This document shows positions 9,538 to 16,183 of a DNA stretch of 64,000 bases, in pieces. This stretch comes from an uncultured Bacteroidales bacterium (lineage in GTDB: Bacteria > Bacteroidota > Bacteroidia > Bacteroidales > F082). The notes under the pieces were generated by a model. It searched no databases. It saw only the letters and a list, made by a program, of their open reading frames with translations, and was not told where the DNA came from. The first letter of the stretch is position 1. Each line of letters opens with the position of its first letter. The stretch lies in contig CAMZAM010000005.1 of assembly GCA_947304185.1 (NCBI GenBank), positions 1 through 64,000 of the forward strand. Reading direction: 5' to 3'. A program made the translations under genes and the position numbers.

Positions 9538-9637
9538 CGCCCCGAAGGGGCAACGAGCCGTTAGCCCGGGGCAACGCCCTGGGAAATTGGGATGAATAAT
9601 CTCGAGGGAGAACGATGCGCCCCGAAGGGGCAACAGC
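9538..9637. repeat. REP-like palindromes left of the REP-associated transposase
   Basis: Two copies of a GC-rich hairpin word, GCCCC-GAA-GGGGC: 9538-9551 followed by CAACGAGCCGTTAGCCCGGGGCAACGCCCTGGG, and a shorter copy at 9619-9637 followed by CAACAGC. They are inverted relative to the copies at 10156-10278, placing the transposase gene between opposed REP sequences. The flanking bases 9481-9506 are a stutter of the word GGAGTGT. Confidence 0.8.
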
Positions 9638-9646
9638 ATAACATCA

Positions 9647-10102
9647 TCAATCGGAGAAAACATATTTTTCGTCATATTCGATATTATGCAACCGTAAAAA
9701 CTCCAAATATTCCTCCTGGACACTCTGTTTTCTATGATGTTCCTTCTGATTTTCGATATATCTCATCACCTTGTCAACCTGCGACTGGCTGACCGAAAAT
9801 GCCCCATAACCGCCCTGCCATGCGAAATTTTCATATATTGGCGAAATTGTTTTTATCCATCGGCTGCTATTCCGTTTCATTTCCTCAACGACATGAGCGA
9901 CCGTCTCCGTTCTTGAAAACATCAACAAAACATGAACATGGTTTTCGACTCCGCCGACGCGCAAAACATGGCAACCTGTTGTATTAACGAGTCCGCCGAT
10001 ATAACTATGCACTCGCTCCCAATGCTTCTCCTCTATTGTCGGGCCCGTATTCCTCACATGAAACACTATGTGTAAATAAATTTTGGATAATGATTGTGAC
10101 AT
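9647..10102 (-). CDS. REP-associated tyrosine transposase (Y1/IS200-like, TnpA-REP)
   Basis: A 151-residue single-domain HUH endonuclease of the Y1 transposase family. The HUH motif is ENHVHVLL (about residues 53-60), the N-terminal IYLHIVFHVRN strand is typical, and the catalytic tyrosine is expected in the helix VDKVMRYIENQKEHH (about residue 114), followed by LEFLRLHNIEYDEKYVF, the usual C-terminal ending of these proteins in Bacteroidota. Unlike IS200 it is a solitary gene bounded by REP palindromes in opposite orientation. Family members nick and rejoin REP hairpins and may spread them. A TATCTTTG -7 element at 10357-10364 could drive it, giving a leader that contains the right-hand REPs. 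Confidence 0.92.
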   Translation of the reverse strand: MSQSLSKIYLHIVFHVRNTGPTIEEKHWERVHSYIGGLVNTTGCHVLRVGGVENHVHVLLMFSRTETVAHVVEEMKRNSSRWIKTISPIYENFAWQGGYGAFSVSQSQVDKVMRYIENQKEHHRKQSVQEEYLEFLRLHNIEYDEKYVFSD

Positions 10103-10155
10103 AATTTTGATTTTTAATTTGTTATAAAATGTTGTTTATTATTTGTGTTCCCATT

Positions 10156-10278
10156 ACGCCCCAGGCGATGCCGTGGGGCTAACGGCTGTTGCCCCTTCGG
10201 GGCGGCCATTCCATCCCAAATACCGTTTGTTCATTTGGGGCGTTGCCCCTAGCTAACAGCTTATAGCCTTTCAGGCCG
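10156..10278. repeat. REP-like palindromes right of the transposase
   Basis: First unit 10156-10204: its reverse complement reads GCCCCGAAGGGGCAACAGCC then GTTAGCCCCACGGCATCGCC, the same module as the left side with a compensating change in the second hairpin. Second unit 10236-10276: GGGGCGTTGCCCC, GCTAACAGC and the hairpin GCCTTTCAGGC. The 310-base gap between the transposase and the 10413 gene holds these repeats and one -7 motif, and no supported gene. Confidence 0.8.
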
Positions 10279-10412
10279 AGAAATTGTCTCGGTTATCAAA
10301 AGGCTTCGTGTTTTGATTGTTAGTTCATTTGTCACAAAATATGTTTTAAATTTTGGCAAAGATACAAAAAAAAATGAAAAGCGAAAGGTTTATAATGAAG
10401 ATATGGTTACAT

Positions 10413-11114
10413 TCAATGACGGAATATATGAATTGTAGTATCATTAACCACCCTATCGACCAACTCTTCGTGTCCGATTTCCACACTTTTATAGGGTTGA
10501 CCTTCTTTGAAATAATACGTCGTTGAAGTATAACAACACGCTCCACCACTTGTAACCAGCGCCAATACCTTGTTTTTTATATCAAAATAATAATACATTC
10601 GACAGGTTTCCGTGGATAATCTATAAAACGGCACATTATTAATTTGAACAAAGCCCTCGGGAAAATCCTTGTAAAATGTAAAATTCTCACAATCAAGCCA
10701 ACGCTCAGCAACGTCTCCTTTCCAAGGTTTGGGGCTATCACAAATTACGAGTTCATCCTCTCCATCAAAATTATAATCTCCGAACCCGACAAAAGTGCGC
10801 CAATCCAAATAAGGTTGCATGGATTTATCATAATATTGATTCAAAACAATAGTATCATTACTATTCAACATTTCTTCACCAAACCAGCTGTCCAAATCAA
10901 CCAATTGTGTTAAAACTTTTGTTTTTTCGCCTTTTGTAAAATAAAAACATGCTGTTCCCCAATAACCTTGTGCTTTATCACCAAGCCAATGGATTTTGAC
11001 ATAATAGCCGTTGATAGGTTTGTTGTAAACGAAGCATTTTTCAATACTTTGTGTAAAGCCCGCAAATGTCAGTATCGTAAATAATATGACGAACAAACAT
11101 TTATTCATCTTCAT
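10413..11114 (-). CDS. secreted protein of unknown function, XAC2610-like
   Basis: A 233-residue protein with a signal peptide (MKMNKCLFVILFTILTFAGF, cleavage near FTQS). The middle carries GFGDYNFDGEDELVICDSP, an acidic calcium-binding-like loop also found in XAC2610-related proteins, followed by WLDCENFTFYKDFPEGFVQI and GGACCYTSTTYYF near the C-terminus. I am not certain of the family. The start was put at 11114; ATGs at 11108 and 11129 are alternatives. It overlaps the preceding gene by 14 bases, so the three orphan genes 12055-10413 form one transcription unit. AT-rich composition and rare neighbours fit an accessory origin. Confidence 0.6.
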   Translation of the reverse strand: MKMNKCLFVILFTILTFAGFTQSIEKCFVYNKPINGYYVKIHWLGDKAQGYWGTACFYFTKGEKTKVLTQLVDLDSWFGEEMLNSNDTIVLNQYYDKSMQPYLDWRTFVGFGDYNFDGEDELVICDSPKPWKGDVAERWLDCENFTFYKDFPEGFVQINNVPFYRLSTETCRMYYYFDIKNKVLALVTSGGACCYTSTTYYFKEGQPYKSVEIGHEELVDRVVNDTTIHIFRH

Positions 11115-11505
11115 CCAGCAACAATTCATTTATAGTATCTCTAATATCTTCGAGTTCTGCGTCATAATAGTTCGAAGGTGCTACTGAATCCACATTTTTT
11201 ATTATTCCTGTTATTACCTGAATAAGGTTATTCATTGACGGGAAAAGATTTGCTGTGCTACTATTGACGAATCCATCAAACCAAATACCAGCAGAATCGT
11301 CAACTTCAGGGTCATCATCCTTGTGCTTTTCATACATATCATAATTCTCGATTAGCCAGTAATGGAGAAAATCGAGACTTTTTTCCATCTCCTTTTTAGC
11401 TTGAAGAAAAGCATCTTGAAATAATCCTTGATTAAGCAGGGTATTTATTTCATGTGTTGGTTCACTTGGAATCGATTCATTTTTTTGTTCTTTGTCAGTT
11501 TGCAT
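11101..11505 (-). CDS. small acidic hypothetical protein
   Basis: A 134-residue soluble protein without signal peptide or membrane segment. I do not recognise it. It is acidic and mostly helical in appearance: EINTLLNQGLFQDAFLQAKKEMEKSLDFLHYWLIENY, a DDDPEVDDSAG loop, and an acidic tail ELLLDEDE. The size and composition resemble immunity proteins found downstream of polymorphic toxins, but no toxin is present, so that remains speculation. It lies between a WG-repeat gene (22 bases) and a secreted-protein gene (overlapping). Confidence 0.6.
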   Translation of the reverse strand: MQTDKEQKNESIPSEPTHEINTLLNQGLFQDAFLQAKKEMEKSLDFLHYWLIENYDMYEKHKDDDPEVDDSAGIWFDGFVNSSTANLFPSMNNLIQVITGIIKNVDSVAPSNYYDAELEDIRDTINELLLDEDE

Positions 11506-11527
11506 ATAATTCTATATTTTATTGATG

Positions 11528-12055
11528 TTAAAACCCCATAAAACTATAATCACCATCGAATCCTTCTGGCATATCACCATATTGACCATCTGTTAAAGCG
11601 TCCCACGTATCATTTTCATAATCACACGACTCACAATTATTCTGCAAATAATACTTTCGACTTCCTCTTCTTGCAGGCAACGACGGATTTAAATCACAAA
11701 AATACACATCTCGTTCAACACCATTTTTCACAACTTTTGTTGAAAAACGATTTTTACCATAAAATTTCCAAATATTGTCATATTCAACAGGCAGGACTTC
11801 TTCACCTCTCTCATTGATAATTCCCCATTTTCGCAAATCATTTATTCTGCCATCCAAGGCGAAAGCTGCAACAACATTTGGAGAATAACCAATCCGAACC
11901 CGTGCCAATCCATGATCAAATCCATCAATCCATGCATATTTTCCAAATGGAACAATCACATTATCATTTATATCAACCACGCCATACTTACCATCATTTC
12001 TTTCCACAACTTTAATATTGTGAAATGGCTTTTCTTGTATATAATTGGTATTCAT
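11528..12055 (-). CDS. WG-repeat protein
   Basis: A 175-residue cytosolic protein with at least two WG (KWG-type) repeats: VVERNDGKYGVVDINDNVIVPFG near the N-terminus and RKWGIINERGEEVLPVEYDNIW at about residue 100. These repeats form beta-hairpin solenoids and occur widely in Bacteroidota, often beside toxin-immunity or signalling genes. The C-terminal third has a CESC pair (NNCESCDYEND) and no known fold. The ATG at 12055 is preferred to a TTG six codons upstream. It is the first gene after a promoter at 12342-12372 and a strongly folded leader element. Confidence 0.75.
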   Translation of the reverse strand: MNTNYIQEKPFHNIKVVERNDGKYGVVDINDNVIVPFGKYAWIDGFDHGLARVRIGYSPNVVAAFALDGRINDLRKWGIINERGEEVLPVEYDNIWKFYGKNRFSTKVVKNGVERDVYFCDLNPSLPARRGSRKYYLQNNCESCDYENDTWDALTDGQYGDMPEGFDGDYSFMGF

Positions 12056-12100
12056 ATCAACATTATTTAACAATTATTTTCTTTGGTTCGAATTATAAAA

Positions 12101-12264
12101 AGCGTGGAACTTACTCCTTGCTTGAACATCGGGTTACCACGCCCACTCCTCTAACAAGTTATTCCACGCCGTATCAAATACGGCATTTGTTAACTTATCC
12201 TTGAGGAGTTGTCCAATATGGACTATGTGGTAATTGATGTTCAAGGATAGCTACAAACGCTATC
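12101..12264 (-). other. large inverted-duplicate structured element in the WG gene leader
   Basis: The outer stem pairs CTTGAACATC (12121-12130) with GATGTTCAAG (12236-12245), then TTACCAC (12134-12140) with GTGGTAA (12227-12233) after a 3x2 internal loop. Inside, ACTCCTC (12145-12151) pairs with GAGGAGT (12203-12209) and AAGTTA (12156-12161) with TAACTT (12191-12196). The apex is GCCGTAT-CAA-ATACGGC (12168-12184). Side hairpins are GTCCA-ATA-TGGAC (12211-12223) and GATAGC-N7-GCTATC (12246-12264). The two halves also align as diverged copies from AGCG through AAGTTA. It lies between a minus-strand promoter and the WG gene, so it should be transcribed. It may be a regulatory RNA or a miniature inverted-repeat element. 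Confidence 0.7.
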
Positions 12265-12341
12265 TAATATGTAAGTTCTATCTGCTTTTTCTATTATTAC
12301 TTATACTTACTTTATTTTAATTAAACGATATTTTAACGATG

Positions 12342-12372
12342 CAAAGATAGCAAAATATAATTATGTTTCAAA
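12342..12372 (-). promoter_or_regulatory. promoter of the orphan three-gene unit
   Basis: On the minus strand TTTG (12369-12372) and TATCTTTG (12342-12349) are separated by 19 bases, a full match to the Bacteroidota vegetative consensus. The transcript would start near 12336 and run about 280 nt before the WG-repeat gene, passing through the folded element. Confidence 0.7.
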
Positions 12373-12444
12373 TCGTTTGTTTGAAAATTTATCAACATTT
12401 TTCAACTCGTGAAATAACGTCTCGATTTCAGTTAATTTCAGCCT

Positions 12445-12566
12445 GTTACATAATGTAACCATCTCAAAACACTAATTTTCAGTTGGTAACGAGTTGTCAC
12501 CAACTCAGCTAATCCATTGTAAATCAATGTATTTAATCTTAATTATCATTTTGCTGACGTCAGCAA
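12445..12566. repeat. three unrelated short palindromes in a gene-free spacer
   Basis: GTTACAT-A-ATGTAAC (12445-12459), AGTTGGT-N11-ACCAACT (12481-12505) and the perfect 16-mer TTGCTGACGTCAGCAA (12551-12566). They lie just downstream of the DUF1016 gene stop in an AT-rich stretch (12373-12590) that shows no supported gene. They could be operator-like sites or the worn remains of a mobile segment. Confidence 0.5.
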
Positions 12567-12590
12567 GATGATCGTTATATCGGGACATAA

Positions 12591-13292
12591 TCAATCAATT
12601 TCTTTATCCATTTTCTTTTCCTGATAGTTTTCCTTGGCAATTGCAATCGCTTTTTTAAATTTTTCAGCCAAAAGTTTCTTGTCGGGCAACTGGGTGTAAT
12701 ACTGTGCCACTTTTATCGGGCTGTTTTTGTCAAGCATAAGATACTCAATATGTTCGGTGTTTCCTTCCGAACACAAAATCAATCCAATTGGTGACTCCTC
12801 CCACTCTTTCCGCTCATTTTTATTAAGATACCTTAAATATAAAAGCATCTGCCCTTCGTATTCTGGTTTGAACTTACCAAGTTTCAAATCGATGGCAACT
12901 AATCGGCGAAGTTCACGATGGAAAAACAACAAATCTAGTTTATAATCAATAGAATCGACAGTTATACGTTTTTGCCGCGCCACAAAAGTAAAATCAGAAC
13001 CGAGAGTCCATGTTAATTGGGTACGCGCTGCGTACCGAATTTCATCTTCTGAAAAAGTCTCCGCGCTGCGGAGACAATGTCTCAACTTTTTCTCGCTCCA
13101 CCCTTGCCCATACTTTTCTTGCAACTTAATCGCAAGATTTTTAACGATTCGCTTGCCGATATACCAATTGGTCATGCAAACTTCGGCATTCATGTAGGTC
13201 GCAACACGGCGACGAACACCTTCAATTATTCCACATACATCTTTGTAAAGAGCCTCTTCTTGAGGCGCATTTTTTTGAACTATATTATCCAT
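12591..13292 (-). CDS. DUF1016 (YhcG-type) PDDEXK nuclease, internally deleted
   Basis: A 233-residue protein formed from both ends of the DUF1016 family. Residues about 1-95 match the N-terminal helical domain (MTNWYIGKRIVKN, GQGWSEKKLRHCLR, ARTQLTWT). The sequence then jumps directly to the nuclease core LGSDFTFVARQKRI, KLDLLFFHRELRRLVAIDLKLG and GQMLLYLRYLNKNERKEW, with the acidic and lysine residues of the PDDEXK site still present. Full-length relatives are about 330-370 residues, so roughly 100 residues between LTWT and LGSDF are missing without a frameshift. Relatives include Holliday-junction-like and mobile-element-associated nucleases. Whether the short form is active is unknown. 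Confidence 0.85.
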   Translation of the reverse strand: MDNIVQKNAPQEEALYKDVCGIIEGVRRRVATYMNAEVCMTNWYIGKRIVKNLAIKLQEKYGQGWSEKKLRHCLRSAETFSEDEIRYAARTQLTWTLGSDFTFVARQKRITVDSIDYKLDLLFFHRELRRLVAIDLKLGKFKPEYEGQMLLYLRYLNKNERKEWEESPIGLILCSEGNTEHIEYLMLDKNSPIKVAQYYTQLPDKKLLAEKFKKAIAIAKENYQEKKMDKEID

Positions 13293-13398
13293 AATTTTAA
13301 AAGTTTCAAATCCGCTTTAGTTTTTAATTCTTAGTTGCAAAGTTAAGAAAAATAATATTATCAGCATACATCAAATCAAAAAAAATTTTTTCGCGAGG

Positions 13399-13431
13399 CT
13401 TGCCGCTGTATCAAAATTTTTTGTATCTTTG
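13399..13431 (+). promoter_or_regulatory. promoter of rpsA
   Basis: CTTG (13399-13402), 21 bases, then TATCTTTG (13424-13431). The predicted start near 13437 gives a 5' leader of about 134 nt, unusually long for this window. Confidence 0.55.
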
Positions 13432-13443
13432 CAGTCCATTTTC

Positions 13444-13570
13444 GAGCCTTATTCCGAAATTGGTTTTTGTAATTGAAAATCAATGACTTGAGATGGAAAA
13501 TAAAAGTTTAACAATCCTCGATTGCCCAATTCGGAAGAGCCATCGGGTACAATTTTAAATAAAAATTATA
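13444..13570 (+). promoter_or_regulatory. structured 5' leader of rpsA
   Basis: A long-range stem closes the leader: TTCCGA (13452-13457) with TCGGAA (13531-13536), and ATTGG (13459-13463) with CCAAT (13526-13530), with a single bulged A. The word GAGCC occurs at both edges (13444, 13537). A folded leader before S1 fits autogenous control known for ribosomal protein genes, but I cannot match it to a named RNA family by eye. Confidence 0.45.
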
Positions 13571-15448
13571 ATGAGCGAATTAGAAAACACCGTCAACGAA
13601 GAAATCCAGAACGTTGAACAGCCACAGGCAGAGGTGAAGAAAGAAACCAAGAAGACGAAACCAGTTCCAACAGATGATTTCGATTGGAGCAGCGACGCAA
13701 AGAAACACGACAGCTACAAAGCTGAAGACCGCGCACGCATGGAAGAAATGTACGAGAAGACCATGAGTCAGATCGGCGACCACGAAGTTATCGAAGGAAC
13801 AGTTGTCGCAAAGACTTCACGCGAAGTCGTCGTCAACATCGGATTCAAGTCAGATGGTGTTATTCCGATTTCAGAATTCCGTCACAACCCAGACCTTAAG
13901 GTGGGTGACAAGATTGAAGTTTACGTGGAGAATCAGGAAGGCATCAACGGCCAGCTCGTCCTTTCACACAAGAAGGCTCGCCTTCTCAAGTCATGGGACC
14001 GCGTCAACGAGGCATACGACAGCCAGGAGATCGTCCGCGGCTTCGTCAAGAGCCGTACCAAAGGCGGCTTGATCGTCGACGTGTTCGGCATCGAGGCATT
14101 CTTGCCAGGTTCACAGATCGATGTCAAACCTATCCGCGATTACGACGTATTCGTCAACAGCACAATGGAATTCAAGGTTGTGAAGATCAACCAGGAGTAC
14201 AAAAACGTTGTCGTGTCACACAAGGCACTTATCGAGGACGAAATCGAGCAGCAGAAGAGCGAAATCATCAGCAAGCTTGAAAAAGGTCAGGTTCTCGAAG
14301 GCGTTGTCAAGAACATCACCAACTACGGCGTGTTCATCGACCTCGGCGGTGTTGACGGTCTTATCCACATCACTGACCTCTCATGGGGCCGCATCAACGA
14401 TCCTAAGGAAATCGTCCAACTCGACCAGCAGATCAAGGTCGTTATCCTCGACTTCGACGACAGCAAGAAACGCATCGCCCTCGGTCTCAAGCAGCTCACC
14501 CCACATCCATGGGATGCTCTCGACCCGAACCTCAAAGTTGGTGACGTCGTTAAGGGTAAAGTCGTTGTCTTGGCCGACTACGGCGCGTTCATCGAGATTG
14601 CTCCAGGCGTTGAAGGTCTTATCCATGTGTCAGAAATGTCATGGTCACAGCACCTCCGCACAGCTCAGGACTTCCTGAAGATTGGCGACGAAGTGGAAGC
14701 TAAGGTCCTCACTCTTGACCGCGAAGAGCGCAAGATGAGCCTCGGTATGAAGCAGCTCGTCCCGGATCCATGGGAGAACATCCAGGAGCGTTATCCAAAG
14801 GGTTCAAGACACACCGCCACAGTGCGCAACTTCACTAACTTCGGCATCTTCGTCGAACTTGAAGAAGGCGTTGACGGTATGATTCACATTTCAGACCTCA
14901 GCTGGTCGAAGAAGATCAAACATCCGGCAGAGTTCACCAAGATCGGTGACAAGATCGATGTCGTGGTCCTCGACGTTGACCAGGAGATCCGCCGCTTGAG
15001 CCTCGGCCACAAGCAGCTTGAAGAGAACCCATGGGATGTCTTCGAAAGCATCTTCACAGTCGGTTCAATCCAGCAGGGAACAATCATCAGCACAAGCGAC
15101 AAGGGCGTCATCGTCTCATTGCCATACGGTGTTGAAGGTTTCTGCCCGAACCGCCACCTGAAGAAAGAAGACGGCACAACCGCTAAGGTTGACGAAACTT
15201 TGGATTTCAAGGTTATCGAGTTCTCGAAGGAAAACAAGAAGATCATCCTCTCACACTCACGCATCTGGGAAGACAAGCAGAACGCTGCAGCAGAAGCTGA
15301 GACCGTTGAGAAGGAGAAAGCTGCAAAGAACACCAAGCGCGCTGTGAAGCAGATCAACGACAACGTTGAGCGCACAACTCTCGGCGACCTCGATGTTCTC
15401 GCAACATTGAAAGAAAACCTCGAGAAAGAGGAAAAAGGCGGAAAATAA
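13571..15448 (+). CDS. rpsA: 30S ribosomal protein bS1
   Basis: A 625-residue protein with six tandem S1 (OB-fold) RNA-binding domains, beginning near residue 57 (EGTVVAKTSREVVVNIGFKSDG) and repeated at intervals of about 75-85 residues, for example VVKNITNYGVFIDLGGVDGL and VRNFTNFGIFVELEEGVDGM. The acidic and lysine-rich N-terminal extension (about residues 1-45) and the charged C-terminal tail are characteristic of the Bacteroidota form. S1 feeds mRNA to the 30S subunit. Because Bacteroidota 16S rRNA anti-SD use is weak, S1 may carry much of initiation (known for the phylum). The gene is monocistronic between a folded leader and a strong terminator. Confidence 0.97.
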   Translation: MSELENTVNEEIQNVEQPQAEVKKETKKTKPVPTDDFDWSSDAKKHDSYKAEDRARMEEMYEKTMSQIGDHEVIEGTVVAKTSREVVVNIGFKSDGVIPISEFRHNPDLKVGDKIEVYVENQEGINGQLVLSHKKARLLKSWDRVNEAYDSQEIVRGFVKSRTKGGLIVDVFGIEAFLPGSQIDVKPIRDYDVFVNSTMEFKVVKINQEYKNVVVSHKALIEDEIEQQKSEIISKLEKGQVLEGVVKNITNYGVFIDLGGVDGLIHITDLSWGRINDPKEIVQLDQQIKVVILDFDDSKKRIALGLKQLTPHPWDALDPNLKVGDVVKGKVVVLADYGAFIEIAPGVEGLIHVSEMSWSQHLRTAQDFLKIGDEVEAKVLTLDREERKMSLGMKQLVPDPWENIQERYPKGSRHTATVRNFTNFGIFVELEEGVDGMIHISDLSWSKKIKHPAEFTKIGDKIDVVVLDVDQEIRRLSLGHKQLEENPWDVFESIFTVGSIQQGTIISTSDKGVIVSLPYGVEGFCPNRHLKKEDGTTAKVDETLDFKVIEFSKENKKIILSHSRIWEDKQNAAAEAETVEKEKAAKNTKRAVKQINDNVERTTLGDLDVLATLKENLEKEEKGGK

Positions 15449-15480
15449 TCGAAATCGATAAATCGATTAAACGCAAAATT

Positions 15481-15517
15481 GTAGAGACGTCATATTATGG
15501 CGTCTCTACGTTTTTTT
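15481..15517 (+). terminator. rho-independent terminator after rpsA
   Basis: A 9-bp stem GTAGAGACG / CGTCTCTAC (15481-15489, 15501-15509) followed by GTTTTTTT. The GTAGAGACG hairpin word belongs to a type seen repeatedly in Bacteroidota intergenic DNA. Confidence 0.85.
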
Positions 15518-15536
15518 ACAATAAAACCAAAAGATT

Positions 15537-16046
15537 TTACTTCAGCGCTGAAGCCTGATGATACTGGCGGGCGCCTAATTCCTTATCGAACATATACAGT
15601 CCGAGGGCGTTGTCGCCGATAGCCTTCAATGCCTCGAGGTTCTTGCCGGCCTCTTCCTCTTCTTCAACCTGCTCGTCGACAAACCACACCATGCGGTTCT
15701 GTGTTGCATAGTCCTTAGCCTCGATAGCGAGTTTGTTGATGTTGTGAATCATCTCGGTCACTTTCTTCTCGTGAGCGAGTGTGTCTTCAAATGCCTCGAC
15801 TGGCGATTTCCAATCGGTCTGCACCTTCGCGATAGGCTTCAAAACCACGCGGGCGCCGCGGCTCTGCATGTATTTGTAGAAAATCATGGCGTGGTCCTGT
15901 TCTTCCTTGAACTGAACCTCAAACCAGTTGGCGATGCCGTCTAAACCCTTCGCGCGGAAGTTGGTTCCCATTGATAAGTAAAGGTATGCCGACCATAATT
16001 CAGCATTAATCTGCGCGTTGATAGCGTCTTCAATCTTCTTGTTCAT
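15537..16046 (-). CDS. ftnA: ferritin
   Basis: A 169-residue bacterial non-haem ferritin that oxidises and stores iron in a 24-subunit shell. The ferroxidase ligands are visible in AELWSAYLYLSMG (helix A), QFKEEQDHAMIFYKYMQSRG (helix B, E-x-x-H) and WFVDEQVEEEEEAGKNLEAL (helix C/D). Length and order match FtnA. It has its own promoter with a consensus -33/-7 pair and is divergent from the DUF4301 gene. Confidence 0.96.
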   Translation of the reverse strand: MNKKIEDAINAQINAELWSAYLYLSMGTNFRAKGLDGIANWFEVQFKEEQDHAMIFYKYMQSRGARVVLKPIAKVQTDWKSPVEAFEDTLAHEKKVTEMIHNINKLAIEAKDYATQNRMVWFVDEQVEEEEEAGKNLEALKAIGDNALGLYMFDKELGARQYHQASALK

Positions 16047-16085
16047 ATCATTAATTTTTAAAGTTTTTAATCAAATTTTGTATCG

Positions 16086-16117
16086 CAAAGATACACATAA
16101 TTTTTGATTTTGTCAAA
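16086..16117 (-). promoter_or_regulatory. promoter of ferritin gene
   Basis: Minus strand TTTG (16114-16117), 20 bases, TATCTTTG (16086-16093): a complete consensus match. Confidence 0.7.
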
Positions 16118-16131
16118 TTTTCCAAAAATAT

Positions 16132-16162
16132 TTTCTTTTTATAAAAAAATGCTATAACTTTG
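16132..16162 (+). promoter_or_regulatory. promoter of DUF4301 gene
   Basis: TTTC (16132-16135), 19 bases, TAACTTTG (16155-16162), giving a short leader of about 15-20 nt before the ATG at 16184. Confidence 0.5.
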
Positions 16163-16183
16163 TAAGGATAAAAATTTCGTATT

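Noticed and set aside
12081-12100. tRNA T-arm-like GGTTCGAAT
   Set aside because: No acceptor stem, anticodon arm or CCA context around it; chance match.
12352-12466. small minus-strand frame starting MVTLCNRLKLTEI
   Set aside because: About 32 codons, overlaps the promoter of the WG unit, and has no supporting similarity that I can see; probably chance in AT-rich DNA.
15481-15509. mobile GTAGAGACG palindrome
   Set aside because: It has the word of a common Bacteroidota repeat, but with the T-run and position it is adequately explained as the rpsA terminator.
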